From Saprospiraceae bacterium (lineage in GTDB: Bacteria; Bacteroidota; Bacteroidia; Chitinophagales; Saprospiraceae): a stretch of DNA of 22,952 nt. The translations under genes were made by a program, and so were the position numbers. Every line of letters starts with the position of its first letter. Within the stretch, counting starts at the first letter, position 1. The stretch spans positions 1 through 22,952 of the forward strand of contig JADKGD010000003.1 in the NCBI GenBank assembly GCA_016717145.1, written 5' to 3'. This document shows, piece by piece, positions 1 to 8,955 of the stretch. The notes below the pieces were generated by a model. That model was not told where the DNA came from, ran no database searches, and was given only the letters and a program-made list of their open reading frames with translations.

Positions 1-3
1 TAA

Positions 4-102
4 CATTGTACATTTGAAAATGCGTTACCCGATCAAAATGATTATGAAAATAAGAATTTGGATGTTTCAGGTAACCTTTTAATGTTGGAACAATCAAATT
101 AA
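4..102 (+). CDS. possible 3' end of an unknown gene
   Basis: A 32-codon open stretch without a start runs to a TAA at 100-102. Its composition (many Asp, Asn, Glu and Leu codons, ending LLMLEQSN) resembles coding sequence more than noise. A TAA sits directly before it at 1-3, so any gene would have to be frame-broken there or begin outside the window. No family was recognised. Confidence 0.2.
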   Translation, partial: HCTFENALPDQNDYENKNLDVSGNLLMLEQSN

Positions 103-212
103 TTGATCAAAACACTATTGAAATAGATGTTTCTATGTTTCCTATGTCGCTTATTTTGTTCAAATAACGGATATCGGAAAAGCAAAACTCAGATTCCTAA
201 AATAGTTTTTAC

Positions 213-658
213 CTATTTGTATCCTAAAATATTATTTACACATTGAATCTCCGCATTTGTTGCAGAAAAGTCAAGTTTTACAGTTACGCTAGTATACGGA
301 CTGGTTAAATTTATTTTTCTTTAAATGCCAAAGAACTGGCAAGTCTCCACCAAAGGTACATTAGAAATTACGCCGCCATTAAATAAGATATTTAACCCTT
401 CTATCATCGAAGCCAAATCCATAACCGACTTCAAGACCATGTCGGAAATTACAAATTATCTCAAAAATAATTTTCCAAATTTGCGATCCAAGCATCGAGG
501 CAATAGTGTTGGATTTGCACCTTTGCAACACTCATAGGTCGATAACGTTAACCACTTCCTAATTCTACATATACAGGACAACAAAGTTTGAATTCTTGAA
601 TGAGGAAATTTGATATCTCTTCAAGCCCACACCCGTTATAGATGTATAAAGTTACCAT
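213..658 (-). pseudogene. eroded or error-broken unknown coding region
   Basis: On the minus strand a protein-like reading starts at an ATG at 656-658 (MVTLYIYNGCGLEEIS...). It continues across two or more frame changes and in-frame stops to a TAG at 213-215, ending SATNAEIQCVNNILGYK. Intermediate segments such as HGLEVGYGFGFDDRR and NGGVISNVPLVETC also look coding. The 70-codon plus-strand frame at 325-537 is probably the shadow of this reading. No family was recognised, and the total length would be about 148 residues. The evidence is only residue composition and continuity across shifts, so this is a weak call. A similar density of frame breaks is seen in the next gene to the right. Confidence 0.3.
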
Positions 659-666
659 TGCTATAG

Positions 667-727
667 GGTACCAAGTTGTTGTTGAAAATAAATAATTGAA
701 GAAGGTTATAAAACCTTACTTGATACC
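667..727. repeat. nested inverted repeats
   Basis: GGTACCAAGT at 667-676 pairs with ACTTGATACC at 718-727 with one mismatch. Inside it, AAGGTT at 702-707 and AACCTT at 712-717 form a 6-base hairpin with a 4-base loop that abuts the outer 3' arm. There is no T-run after either side, so it is not a typical intrinsic terminator. Its role is unknown. Confidence 0.35.
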
Positions 728-780
728 AAATGCTTCCTGATCCATTAGAAACCCATTATCTGCCAGTGTTTTTCGTGTAG

Positions 781-800
781 ATTTCAAGCGTGCTTGAAAT
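781..800. repeat. perfect 9+2+9 inverted repeat
   Basis: ATTTCAAGC at 781-789 and GCTTGAAAT at 792-800 are exact reverse complements separated by two bases. The stop codon of the small minus-strand frame 784-942 lies inside the left arm. No T-run follows on either strand. It could be a protein-binding site or an RNA hairpin; the sequence does not decide. Confidence 0.45.
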
Positions 801-942
801 AACATTTTACCCCCAACAGATACAACATTACAAAACAACTTTTACAGGTAAGTGCACTATCGCTTTTGATCTTCATTGTGTCCTGTGCTGCTAATGGCGC
901 AAAACAAAAACTAATAATAAAAACAAAAAGTAAAGACTTCAT
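784..942 (-). CDS. small predicted exported peptide, unknown
   Basis: From the ATG at 940-942 the frame gives a 52-residue product. It begins with a convincing signal peptide (MKSLLFVFIISFCFAPLAAQ, cleavage expected after AAQ) followed by a short polar segment with two Cys (LTCKSC). The remainder is hydrophobic and ends in the 781-800 inverted repeat. An in-frame start at 975 would place 11 Phe/Asn-rich residues before the signal peptide and is less likely. Exported Bacteroidota proteins are normally longer, so this is probably the N-terminus of a gene cut off by a frame break, like its neighbours. No function can be assigned. Confidence 0.3.
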   Translation of the reverse strand: MKSLLFVFIISFCFAPLAAQDTMKIKSDSALTCKSCFVMLYLLGVKCYFKHA

Positions 943-1002
943 AATGAAAAAATTTAAGTTAAAAAATATATACAAATGTTTAATTTTATTTCAAGCAACC
1001 GA

Positions 1003-2665
1003 TCAGCATTTTAAGCGTAAAGATATGTTGGTTTGATTCTCATCCAAACTCAAACTCTCTGAAGCAAGGGTACTGCCTGACTCCAAGCGGATTGTCTGGC
1101 ATAGTATGCATATCTTAGTTTTACCTTTTTACTGATACTTTTTTCGATTTTCGAAGCCGTTTGAATGGCTTGATAAGCGCCCTTCCATTTCCAAACCAAC
1201 TGCTTCTCCAGGATGATTTGAATAAAACAATTTTAAAAAATTTTATTCTGAAGTGATGTGCCCAGAAGCTGTTATCATAGAGCCCTGATAAACGCCTAAG
1301 TCGCAAATCAGGAAAATCTGCCGAAGATAAATCATTTTTAAAATAGAGAATTATTCTGCTGAACCCCAAAAACATGTGCGGTTGGGACTGTTGATATCGC
1401 CTACTGCCTTCAAGTATCCTGCCTTACCCATGATATTGATGGAAGATATATTCATGTTCAACCTATTTGTATCAACAATGTAGGGTTTTAGCAATTCGTC
1501 CATAGTTTCATATGCCTGCTCACCAAAAGCATAATCCATCACTATAATAATAGGAAAATCATCCGGATTTTTTTTGTCAAATTGAAGTTCCGACGGCAAG
1601 TTATTAATATCTAATTTTGATGTATCAAATATCTGCACACCTATATTGGTGCCGCTTGTATCTGATAGTTGTATCATACCATTTTGCAAGGCGTATTTGA
1701 GAACAATTTGTCTAAGTTCAACACTGCTGTCTTTACTCAGAATCTCAGCAAACTGTTCTAAATTTTCATATTTACTTTTTGGCAAGGGCTGATTTTGCAT
1801 AAAAACAATTCATGACACTATGAAGATTTGCACTTATAATATGCAAAGGCCTATCAAATATCTTATTATCAAAAAGTGTCTTTTTATATAGTTTGCCCAC
1901 TGCTCTCCATAAATATGGTGGCCAAGATTTCTCTCAAAGCAGGCGAAAATGTTATTTCTCTGTCTATTTGCAATAAAAACTCATCCATGCTCAGCTTTCC
2001 CAGCCAATAGGTTATTTCAAATAGATTATTTACTTTTGCAGAACTATCAAATCTTTTATAAGCAATATTTATTTCATCAAATGTCCTACCTGAAATTGCA
2101 TTTAAATATGTAAATCCTATGTCTATATTTATTTCTTTCCCCTCTTTTATATTGTTGACCATAGATTCCAGCATTAACCATGATCTGTTTTTGCGTCCTC
2201 TTGTGTCGAGGCTATTTCGTCTGATTTTTTCTGCCTCAATGTACATAAATGTAAGGTGTGTAATGATGTCGTAAATATCACTACCTCCACGTGTCATTTC
2301 AATAAACATTTGTTCTTCGTCGACTCTATAACAATTTCGTTTACGACGTGGTGGAACATGGGTTTCAAAGTGCGAATGCTCGTAACCCTCCCTGGATATT
2401 AATTTAATATAACGACATTGTTCTATTCCTTTTGGTAATCTCTGAAAGATATATAGTAATCCTTCGAGCTCAATTTTTTCCTCATCGGCTATAGAGCCAT
2501 ATATCTCAGGTTTAAGAGAAAGCATCGCTTCGATCATAGATTCTCCTGAAACACCAAGAGGCTTGTAACTTCCCGCATAAACAAATGTCGCATAGAGATA
2601 TATAATCTCTGAATAGCTGTTCTTGATATTTGTGCCTGAGTTGGTGGAGTCGGTTGCAACTGCAT
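1003..2665 (-). pseudogene. DUF6909-like protein with nucleoside-phosphorylase-like C-terminus, multiply frameshifted
   Basis: Pieces in successive frames join into one protein of about 550 residues. It begins MQLQPTPPTQAQISRTAIQR at ATG 2663-2665, passes through RGGSDIYDIITHLTFMYIEA, YGEQWANY, RPLHIISANLHSVMN, IIIVMDYAFGEQAYETMDE and SINIMGKAG, and ends LESGSTLASESLSLDENQ before a TGA at 1003-1005. From memory these blocks match a Bacteroidota family called DUF6909, sometimes labelled AMP nucleosidase. Its C-terminal half resembles the nucleoside phosphorylase fold, but the biochemical role is not established here. At least seven shifts are needed, for example near 2595, 1905, 1880, 1786, 1365, 1190 and 1075, several in runs of A or T. 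The gene follows the amylase by 46 bases, so it is probably cotranscribed with it. Confident that one gene spans this region, less so of the family name. Confidence 0.65.
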
Positions 2666-2713
2666 TTTTATTACTTTAATATCTATATTCAAAGATTAAG
2701 CCAAAATGCAGTT
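2658..2713 (-). promoter_or_regulatory. 11-bp inverted repeat enclosing the start codon of the DUF6909-like gene
   Basis: AACTGCATTTT at 2658-2668 is the exact reverse complement of AAAATGCAGTT at 2703-2713, with a 34-base AT-rich loop. In the minus-strand transcript the 5' arm begins at the stop codon of the amylase gene (2712-2714) and the 3' arm contains the AUG (2663-2665) of the next gene. Folding would bury that start codon, so translational control or coupling is possible. It could also act as a weak processing or termination hairpin, though no T-run follows. Confidence 0.4.
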
Positions 2714-4360
2714 ATTTATTATTGTGTTCCAATAATACAATATCATAAGGCGTATTTAATTCAACTACACCATTCTTAACCGTTGTCATTTGTATTACTA
2801 TAAGCATCTGACACTTGATCTCCTTCTTTAAAATAAGGAATTACTGCTATTATTTTTTTACCACTGGGTACATTTATTGCGCAGACTACCTTATCTGTAA
2901 TCGTATTACTTTCATAAGTCCTGGCAAATACACAAGGTTTGGCACTCATTTGATGATGCCTTCCTGCCCCAACAGATACGTGATTTTGCCTGAAAAGGCC
3001 TATTTTTGCCAATGTGCCAGTATTGATGCTTTTTCCGGATTTTTTTGTTCGTCCCAATTCATAAATGACCTTAATGAGGCGTCACCTTCGGCTTTTATAT
3101 TTAAACTTCTTTCGGACTCGTCACCATAATATATCTGAGCTCCACCCTGAGTTAATAAAAGTTTTATGGCTGATTCGTATGATTTTTTACGGCTTTTATC
3201 AAACGGATTGCCATCATCGTGCGAGCTTAGGTAATTTAACAATGTTTTACCTTTCAGAGGACCATTCAGCAAAGCATCATATTTGGTAAATAGATCAGCA
3301 TAACCATTATTTGCATCTTCTTTAAATTCAAAATTTATCAATGCATCAAAACCATGAGAAAAATAATCTACTTTTTTATCCCCAAAATTAAAAATTCGTC
3401 CATTGCTGGCATTATAATTATATACTTCGCCCACCATATAAAAATCTTTAAATTCAGGTAATTCAGTCGGGTTTAATTTTTTCCAATCATTGTAAGCGAC
3501 TATAGATTCATCATACAAAATGGTCCAAACTTCTTCTTCTACATGTTTTGCAGTATCCACTCTAAATCCGTCAATCCCAAATTCCCTGATAAGATCTGTC
3601 AGCCATTTTACAATATAAAAATATGGCCGGCGGGGATAATTTGTTCGTTTAAAAAACTCATCAAGTTCTGCTACTTCTTTTTCCAATCTGCCTTCAGTTT
3701 TCCATTTATCGATCAGGTGTTGAGGTAAATTCACTTCAGTCAAACTTTCAGTTCTAATATCCGGTAGATTTTTAACCAAAGTACATTCCGTTGTTGTTTT
3801 ATAATCTTTATACGTACAGTTTGGCTCTGTTCGCACCCAGTCATCAGGCCATTTAGTATCCTTTGGAGTTACAGGACCGGTATGATTGATCACAACGTCC
3901 ATAATGACCCGAATACCCCTTTTATGCGCTGATTTTACCATTTTGGAAATATCTTTATTATTGCCTAATCTTTTATCAATAGTGGACCAGTCTTTTGTCC
4001 AATATCCATGAAAACCATAGGAAGTCCCTGTACCTTCATCAACCGAGCTATAAATATTCTCTACTAACGGTGTCATCCAAATAGCATTGACCCCCAATTT
4101 TTGAAAATATCCTTCTTCTATTTTTGAAGTTATGCCTTTGATATCACCGCCCATAAAACCTCTGAATGGCGCTGGATTGATCGGATGTTTAAAATCATTG
4201 CGTTTGTCTCCATTATTAAATCTGTCCGTCATTAAGAAATATACGGTTGCGTTTTCCCACATAAAAGGTTTTTGTGGAGCAACAGGATGCTGTTTCTTAT
4301 TTATGATGCCGCAACCAAAAAAGAAAACATACTAAAAATCAATATCTTATAGTTTACCAT
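2712..4360 (-). CDS. GH13 alpha-amylase family lipoprotein (frame breaks at both ends)
   Basis: The largest open segment (3000-4262, 420 codons) holds a GH13 barrel. Counting from MWENATVY, it shows DVVINH at 122-127, the nucleophile Asp236 in GFRVDTAKH, the acid/base Glu279 in VGEVYN and the third Asp349 in SSHDDG. It should hydrolyse alpha-1,4-glucans. The true start is probably ATG 4358-4360: MVNYKILIFSMFS, then FFGCGIINKK in the next frame, which supplies a lipobox and predicts a lipid-anchored envelope enzyme. The frames join if the six-base run near 4317 lacks one base. At the C-terminus the frame changes near 3003 (HWQK to IGLFRQNH) and near 2783, ending YDIVLLEHNNK at TAA 2712-2714, which completes the all-beta C-terminal domain. 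Two Cys (149 and 160) lie in a loop insertion of the barrel. It resembles SusA/SusG-type amylases, but no SusC/SusD genes are in the window. Confidence 0.85.
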
Positions 4361-4530
4361 TATAGATTTGTTATTAAATGTGCTTGCAATATAAAACAGA
4401 TTAATATACTTACCTTTAACTTAAATAAAAAATCTGAATCAAATTCCAAAATATTTTTTTATTATACACTATGATTCACTATTAATCATTAAGAAATAGT
4501 GTTGTCTGGGTTACTTTCGATTTTAATTAT

Positions 4531-4538
4531 TAATTTTG
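4531..4538 (+). promoter_or_regulatory. candidate Bacteroidota -7 box (TAATTTTG)
   Basis: TAATTTTG matches the TAnnTTTG -7 consensus and lies 26 bases before the methyltransferase start codon. No good TTTG -33 element is present at the expected distance, so support is partial. Confidence 0.4.
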
Positions 4539-4564
4539 CCCCTCATTTTATATAAAACCGAAAA

Positions 4565-5334
4565 ATGATACATACTGAGTACAAACCTGAAAAATACTGG
4601 TCACAAGTGGCTGAAAGAATTGAAGATAGAGAAAGTAACAATGTTATTGCCGGTGACGACGAACCATTCTATAGATACAAAAGATCCGAATTTCTGAAAT
4701 TACTGTCTGAGGTAGACCTTAAAAATAAATCTGTTTTGGAAGTTGGAAATGGTCCGGGAGGAAACCTTAGTTTTATTATGAGCAGGCCAAATAAACCATC
4801 CAGGATAGCCGGTGCTGACATTTCTTTAAATATGGTCAATCTAGCTAAAAAAAATACAAAAAAACCTATAGAACTCTTTCATTTTGATGGGGCTAATTTG
4901 CCTTTTGAAGCCAATACTTTTGATGTGATCTTTACAGCTACTGTTTTACAACACAATACAGATGAAAGCATGCTTTTAATATAATCAAAGATATATGCAG
5001 GGTTTCCAAAAAAAGTGTTTTTATATTTGAACGTATTGAGAAAAAACCTAAAGGTGATGATTTATGTAAAGGCAGAACCTTAGAACAATATTCAGAACTG
5101 TTTGAAGGCAATGGCTTTAAGTTAGAATCAAAAAAGTTTATTAATATACAATCAAGTTATCTCGTTTGTGGTGCAATAAGAAAATTACTTAATGCATCAT
5201 CAAGAATTGAAGGTGAACCGTTAACCAAATTTTCTATTTTTTTGGAAAACATTACACTTCCAATAACTAAAATCCTGGACAAAATATTTAAATCTGACAG
5301 AGACCTATGTCGATTGCATTTTGTGAAGTCCTGA
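4565..5334 (+). pseudogene. class I SAM-dependent methyltransferase, one frameshift
   Basis: The first frame (4565-4984) contains the SAM-binding core: motif I VLEVGNGPGG at residues 58-66, the acidic post-I residue Asp85 in GADIS, and FDVIFTATVLQH before the break. In the next frame coding continues at once as HAFNIIKDICRVSKKSVFIFE and runs to a TGA at 5332-5334, giving about 256 residues in all. One extra A in the AAA run at 4965-4967 would give DEKHAFNIIKD and restore the frame. The C-terminal part (LEQYSELFEGNGFKL and beyond) looks like the usual methyltransferase C-terminus. The methyl acceptor cannot be told from sequence. It stands alone, divergent from the amylase and upstream of tRNA-Phe. 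Confidence 0.75.
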
Positions 5335-5374
5335 CCGCTTAATTTCGGTATTTTAAAGAAAAGATGATTTTATT

Positions 5375-5404
5375 TTTGATATCTGAAAAAAGAAAGTAAT
5401 TTTG
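5375..5404 (+). promoter_or_regulatory. promoter of tRNA-Phe (TTTG, 18-base spacer, TAATTTTG)
   Basis: TTTG at 5375-5378 and TAATTTTG at 5397-5404 fit the Bacteroidota housekeeping promoter (TTTG, about 19 bases, TAnnTTTG). The mature tRNA starts 21 bases after the -7 box, which leaves a short 5' leader. Confidence 0.7.
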
Positions 5405-5424
5405 CGTCGCTTTAAAAACAGCGG

Positions 5425-5497
5425 GGTACCTTAGCTCAGTTGGTAGAGCAATGGACTGAAAATCCATGTGTCCCCAGTTCAAATCTGGGAGGTACCA
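5425..5497 (+). tRNA. tRNA-Phe (anticodon GAA)
   Basis: The cloverleaf is complete. The acceptor stem GGTACCT at 5425-5431 pairs perfectly with AGGTACC at 5490-5496. The D stem is GCTC at 5434-5437 with GAGC at 5446-5449. The anticodon stem ATGGA at 5451-5455 pairs with TCCAT at 5463-5467 around loop C-T-GAA-A-A (anticodon 5458-5460). The T stem CCCAG at 5473-5477 pairs with CTGGG at 5485-5489 around TTCAAAT. The discriminator is A5497 and is followed by CAC, so the CCA end is not encoded. It has its own promoter and terminator and forms a monocistronic unit. Confidence 0.97.
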
Positions 5498-5501
5498 CAC
5501 T

Positions 5502-5536
5502 AAAGGGGCAATTTTAATTAAGTTGTCCCTTTTTTT
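5502..5536 (+). terminator. rho-independent terminator after tRNA-Phe
   Basis: AAAGGGGCAA at 5502-5511 pairs with TTGTCCCTTT at 5523-5532 (one G-T pair), and a run of seven T starts at 5530. It ends the tRNA transcript and separates it from the MtfA-like gene. Confidence 0.85.
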
Positions 5537-5582
5537 ATACATTCCTGCTAAGTTTTGACGTTTCATTTTACATTTTGACTTC

Positions 5583-6404
5583 ATGCAAATACATTCATTA
5601 TCAAAAGTTCTAGGACTTCCGTTTGTACTTATAGCCATTATTATCCTGTATTACAGTTCTTATGTAGAGCGGTCATATTCTATTTATATTTTTATCCCTG
5701 TCATTTTTATAGTGGCTTTATATGTCTTTCATGGTGTTATTGACCATTGGTGGAGAACAAAATTTCCAATAAAATTTGACCCTAAACTTAGACGTTGGTT
5801 AAATGAATATTTTCCGCATTACGGGTCATTGCCAGAAAGTGATAAATCTATATTTGAATATAGATTAGGCTTATACATCGATGCCCGTCTTTTTAAATCT
5901 GTTGGATCAGAGCTCGGAGAAGTTCCTGAAGACATCAAATGTATGATTGCAGCACATGGTGTTCAGATGACAATGGCCCAAAATGATTACTTAATAGGCG
6001 ATATAGACCGCATTTATGTGTATAAACATCCATTCCCTACGCCCGATAATCAGTTTTTACACACCGTTGAGACCAATGTTGAAGATGGTGTAATCATCTT
6101 GTCTATAGAACAATTGACAAACTCAATCTTATACCCCTCTCATTTTTATAACGTGGCATATCATGCTTATGCTGAAGCTTTTATGGGTGTTCATAACACT
6201 ATAACCTTTCCTGATTGTGAAGAAACATGGGGAGAAGTAGAAAAGGTATGCGGTTTTTCAAAAGAGACATTAATCCAACAAACAGGTTATCAAAACCTGC
6301 CCCTATTGCCTGTTCATATCGCATGTTTTTTTAATAATTCTGACAATTATAAACAAATATTTCCAAAGCATTATGAAAGATTCAGCCAGATATTCAGTCA
6401 ATGA
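5583..6404 (+). CDS. MtfA-like (M90 family) membrane protein lacking the zinc-protease motif
   Basis: The product has 273 residues. Two transmembrane segments lie near the N-terminus (about residues 9-28 and 34-50), followed by a soluble domain. The blocks PEDIKCMIAAHGVQMT (115-130), DIDRIYVYKHPFP, DGVIILSIEQL and FYNVAYHAYAEAF (188-200) follow the layout of MtfA-type zinc-dependent peptidases found widely in Bacteroidota. In that family the last block normally reads HEFAH. Here it is H194-A-Y-A-E198, so the catalytic Glu and the second zinc His are both replaced. The protein is therefore probably not an active peptidase, though it may keep a binding role. The stop overlaps the start of the next gene by 32 bases, so the two are likely cotranscribed. 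The family assignment rests on pattern memory. Confidence 0.7.
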   Translation: MQIHSLSKVLGLPFVLIAIIILYYSSYVERSYSIYIFIPVIFIVALYVFHGVIDHWWRTKFPIKFDPKLRRWLNEYFPHYGSLPESDKSIFEYRLGLYIDARLFKSVGSELGEVPEDIKCMIAAHGVQMTMAQNDYLIGDIDRIYVYKHPFPTPDNQFLHTVETNVEDGVIILSIEQLTNSILYPSHFYNVAYHAYAEAFMGVHNTITFPDCEETWGEVEKVCGFSKETLIQQTGYQNLPLLPVHIACFFNNSDNYKQIFPKHYERFSQIFSQ

Positions 6405-6912
6405 CCATCATGAATCCCTATATACTGAATGTATTAAAAGTCCTATAGGTATACTTTGTATTGGCGCATCTGGTTCCGGTCTTCGCTTTATTAAAATCAT
6501 TAATGAAGTTAATGAAAAAGCTAATAATCCAAATGCCATAACATCTTCTGCTTTTGAACAATTAACCGCTTATTTTAATAAACAGCTCAAGACATTTGAT
6601 GTGCCGTTGGACCTCAATGGATATACGGACTTTTCTGTTAGGGTTTGGATGGCGCTAAGGAACATACCATTTGGACAAACAATAAGTTATCTGGAACTTT
6701 CCAGATTGCTTGGTGATACTAAAGCAATAAGGGCAGTAGGTACAGCGAATGGCCGCAATCCAATACCAATTATCATCCCTTGTCATAGAGTGATCGGCAG
6801 CGATGGAAGTCTCACAGGTTTTGCTTTGGGCCTTGACATAAAAAGAAGGTTACTTGCTCTTGAAAATCCCAATAAGTTTGGTTTGATACAAAATAGTCTT
6901 GATTTTTTATAA
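6373..6912 (+). CDS. ogt: methylated-DNA--protein-cysteine methyltransferase
   Basis: The product is 179 residues with the Ada/Ogt C-terminal domain. It contains VWMALRNIPFGQTISYLELS (helix-turn-helix region, 91-110), NGRNPIPIIIPCHRVIGSDG with the methyl-accepting Cys137 in PCHRV, and GSLTGFALGLDIKRRLLALE, which closes the active-site loop. It removes alkyl groups from O6-alkylguanine in a suicidal reaction. The N-terminal beta domain (TECIKSPIGILCIGAS) is short but present. The chosen ATG lies inside the end of the MtfA-like gene, and no other in-frame ATG lies before the conserved region. Ogt and Ada-C cannot be separated by sequence alone, but there is no AraC-type domain. Confidence 0.93.
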   Translation: MKDSARYSVNDHHESLYTECIKSPIGILCIGASGSGLRFIKIINEVNEKANNPNAITSSAFEQLTAYFNKQLKTFDVPLDLNGYTDFSVRVWMALRNIPFGQTISYLELSRLLGDTKAIRAVGTANGRNPIPIIIPCHRVIGSDGSLTGFALGLDIKRRLLALENPNKFGLIQNSLDFL

Positions 6913-6954
6913 AAAGGTTCATATTACAATTTAAGAGGTAATGCAATGATGTAT

Positions 6955-7508
6955 TCATTTGGTTTTCAGAGCCTTGATTTTCACTACATAATAAACCATA
7001 GATATTATTGCAAGGAGAGCCCCTAAAATTCCAATAGCAAACTTAATCATTACCATTTCTTCAAATAAAAACATATTGCCTGCTACACCTTGATTTATCC
7101 ATTTTTCAAGTCTAACGTTTTCACAAAAATCAAAGAGCCAAGCTAATAACTGAGCGATGCCAACATATTTAAGTGCATTGATTATTTTGCCTTCCTTACC
7201 GGTTTTATTACTTTTTTTTCTTAGTATAATTAGTTTTTCACGAGACCAAAAACACAAAGAAAGGATCGCAGGAAAAAGAGTAGACATAAAGATATAATCT
7301 ATACTTAATTGTGTCAAAATAAAATGTTTTTCAGGTTCAGCTGCCCAATCTGTGAGTAATTGATTTAAGTTTGTTTTCCCTTTCGGCAACTCAAAATCCA
7401 TGATGTTGAATTGTTTACCTGAAGCAACTTCAAATTGTTTTTGCTTTATTCTCATGGTTATCATAGCTGTAAAAGCCATAACAATAAGCATCCAAAAAGG
7501 TATTTCAT
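6955..7508 (-). CDS. four-helix integral membrane protein, unknown function
   Basis: The open frame from 7491 gives 178 residues with membrane segments near its N-terminus, at IDYIFMSTLFPAILSLCFW, at YVGIAQLLAWLFDFC and at IKFAIGILGALLAIISMVYY. The motifs D-Y-x-F...FP in helix 2 and FDFCEN in helix 3 recur in an unnamed four-helix family that I recognise only by pattern. A better start is the ATG at 7506-7508: MKYLF would run into WMLIVMAF if the T5 run near 7496 lacks one base, completing the first helix. The gene begins 25 bases after the patatin stop, so the two probably share a transcript. The C-terminal KIKALKTK is basic, which suggests a cytoplasmic end. Confidence 0.7.
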
Positions 7509-7533
7509 AATGATTTGTTTGAGATAATTAAAT

Positions 7534-8854
7534 TTATATTTTTTCTCTTTCTTTCTTATACAGATCCCAATCAAATTGGTTCAAGTACTCAATTCCTGCT
7601 TTACACCTTGTAAAAAAGATCTTTTTTTTCTTCATCTTCCATAGCGAAGTTTAACCAGCCAAAACCAGAGACATTTATATTTCTTACACAAAATTTTTTA
7701 TAAAAATTATTTTTTCTAAGAAAATCTTTGTCAGAATGATATCTTATAGTGTTAAATATTTTATAGACATAGGATACTATGCTTTTGAAAATATCTTCTT
7801 GGGGTGCCATGCCTTCATCCAATACAAGCCCTATAACAGGCATTCTAGGCGTCTTAATGCCGGGTATATGAAAAATATTGATGGGGAAATTTGATACAAC
7901 ACCTCCATCAACAAAAAAGCTCTCTTCCCGATAGACTTCATCAAAACCTATGGCTTGCCATTTATCCTGAACTATTTTTGATCTGGAGTCTCTATTGTTT
8001 ATAGAAAAGTTTCAAAAAAAACAGGAATACTCATGCTTGCCCTGACAAAATCACCCGGATTAACATCATCACTCAGTCCGTACATCGGCATATCTTCGGG
8101 AAATTGGACCTTTATACCATTAGTGATGTCACAAGCTATCAAAGTCAGGTCTGAAGAAGGAATGTCACCATTGTTTCTGGGATACACTAAATGATCAGGG
8201 CTCAAATAGGCCTTTTTTTTCAAATCCTTAAATGTTTGTACACCATTCTTTTTAAAACGTCAATCATCCATTTATGAAAAACATTACCCCGACATAGTCC
8301 CCATTTTCGAAATCTGAACCGATTCCATAACCATGCAATATTAAAACAAACCAGTACTAATATACCAAGTAAGGAGAGGATAAAGAAGGCAAATGTTTGA
8401 TTAAAATGTATCGCAGTAAGTATCAGACCTATAATAATCAGTGCCAAAAAACCCAGTAACAATGTAGCTAATTTTTTAAAAAATCCCGGGAATTTTAGTA
8501 CACGTCTAACAAACTTGTGTCCATCTGCAAAATCTGAAAAGTTGACTTTATCCAGCTCTTCAAGAATAATTTCCGACTTGGCTTCATGTTTTTCACCGAC
8601 AGCTGCCAATAGCATTGCATTGATAGCTCCTGCACTTGTACCTGCCAGTCTCCAAAACCTAATACCTGCAGTTTCAAGAATAAAAGTAAATCCTACCAAA
8701 GCAATTCCAAGAAGCCCACCACCTTCCTGTACGAGGTTTACATATTGGTTACCTTTTTTATCTATTACGTCACTGAACTTTTTTTTTCGTTCTTTAATAG
8801 ATTTTGCAGTTTCAACATAAGTTTTAACCTCCTTATCGTCCAAAATTTATTCAT
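7534..8854 (-). pseudogene. patatin-like phospholipase with an internal membrane hairpin, frameshifted
   Basis: Three frames join into one protein of about 440 residues. Counted from 8843, segment one has the oxyanion motif EGGGLLG (40-46) and nucleophile Ser70 in GTSAG, then two membrane segments (about 125-170, LATLLLGFLALIIIG and FFILSLLGILVLVCF). Segment two (KKKAYLSPDHL...FVRASMSIPVFFETF) leads to segment three with the catalytic Asp in FFVDGGVVSNFP. The C-terminus ends YLNQFDWDLYKKEREKI at 7534. Shifts fall in runs of A or T near 8250, 8006 and 7614. The annotated TTG start at 8841-8843 is doubtful; ATG 8852-8854 (MNKF) fits if the T4 run lacks one base. The expected activity is acyl-ester hydrolysis of membrane lipids with a Ser-Asp dyad. 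It follows the metallophosphoesterase by about 100 bases. Confidence 0.85.
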
Positions 8855-8955
8855 TTGTTTTGATTTTCTTTGATGAGAAATAAAATTCCAAGATTACTAA
8901 AAGATATGAATAGTCTTAGAATGACTCTATAATTTGTAATATTAGTTCCTGAATA

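Noticed and set aside
325..537. 70-codon plus-strand reading frame with an ATG
   Set aside because: The residue sequence resembles no family I know, and the minus strand at the same place reads more like protein, continuing beyond both ends. It is treated as a shadow.
8841..8843. TTG as the start codon of the patatin gene
   Set aside because: TTG starts are rare in Bacteroidota. An ATG 11 bases upstream gives MNKF in front of the same protein if the T4 run lacks one base, as is common in this window.
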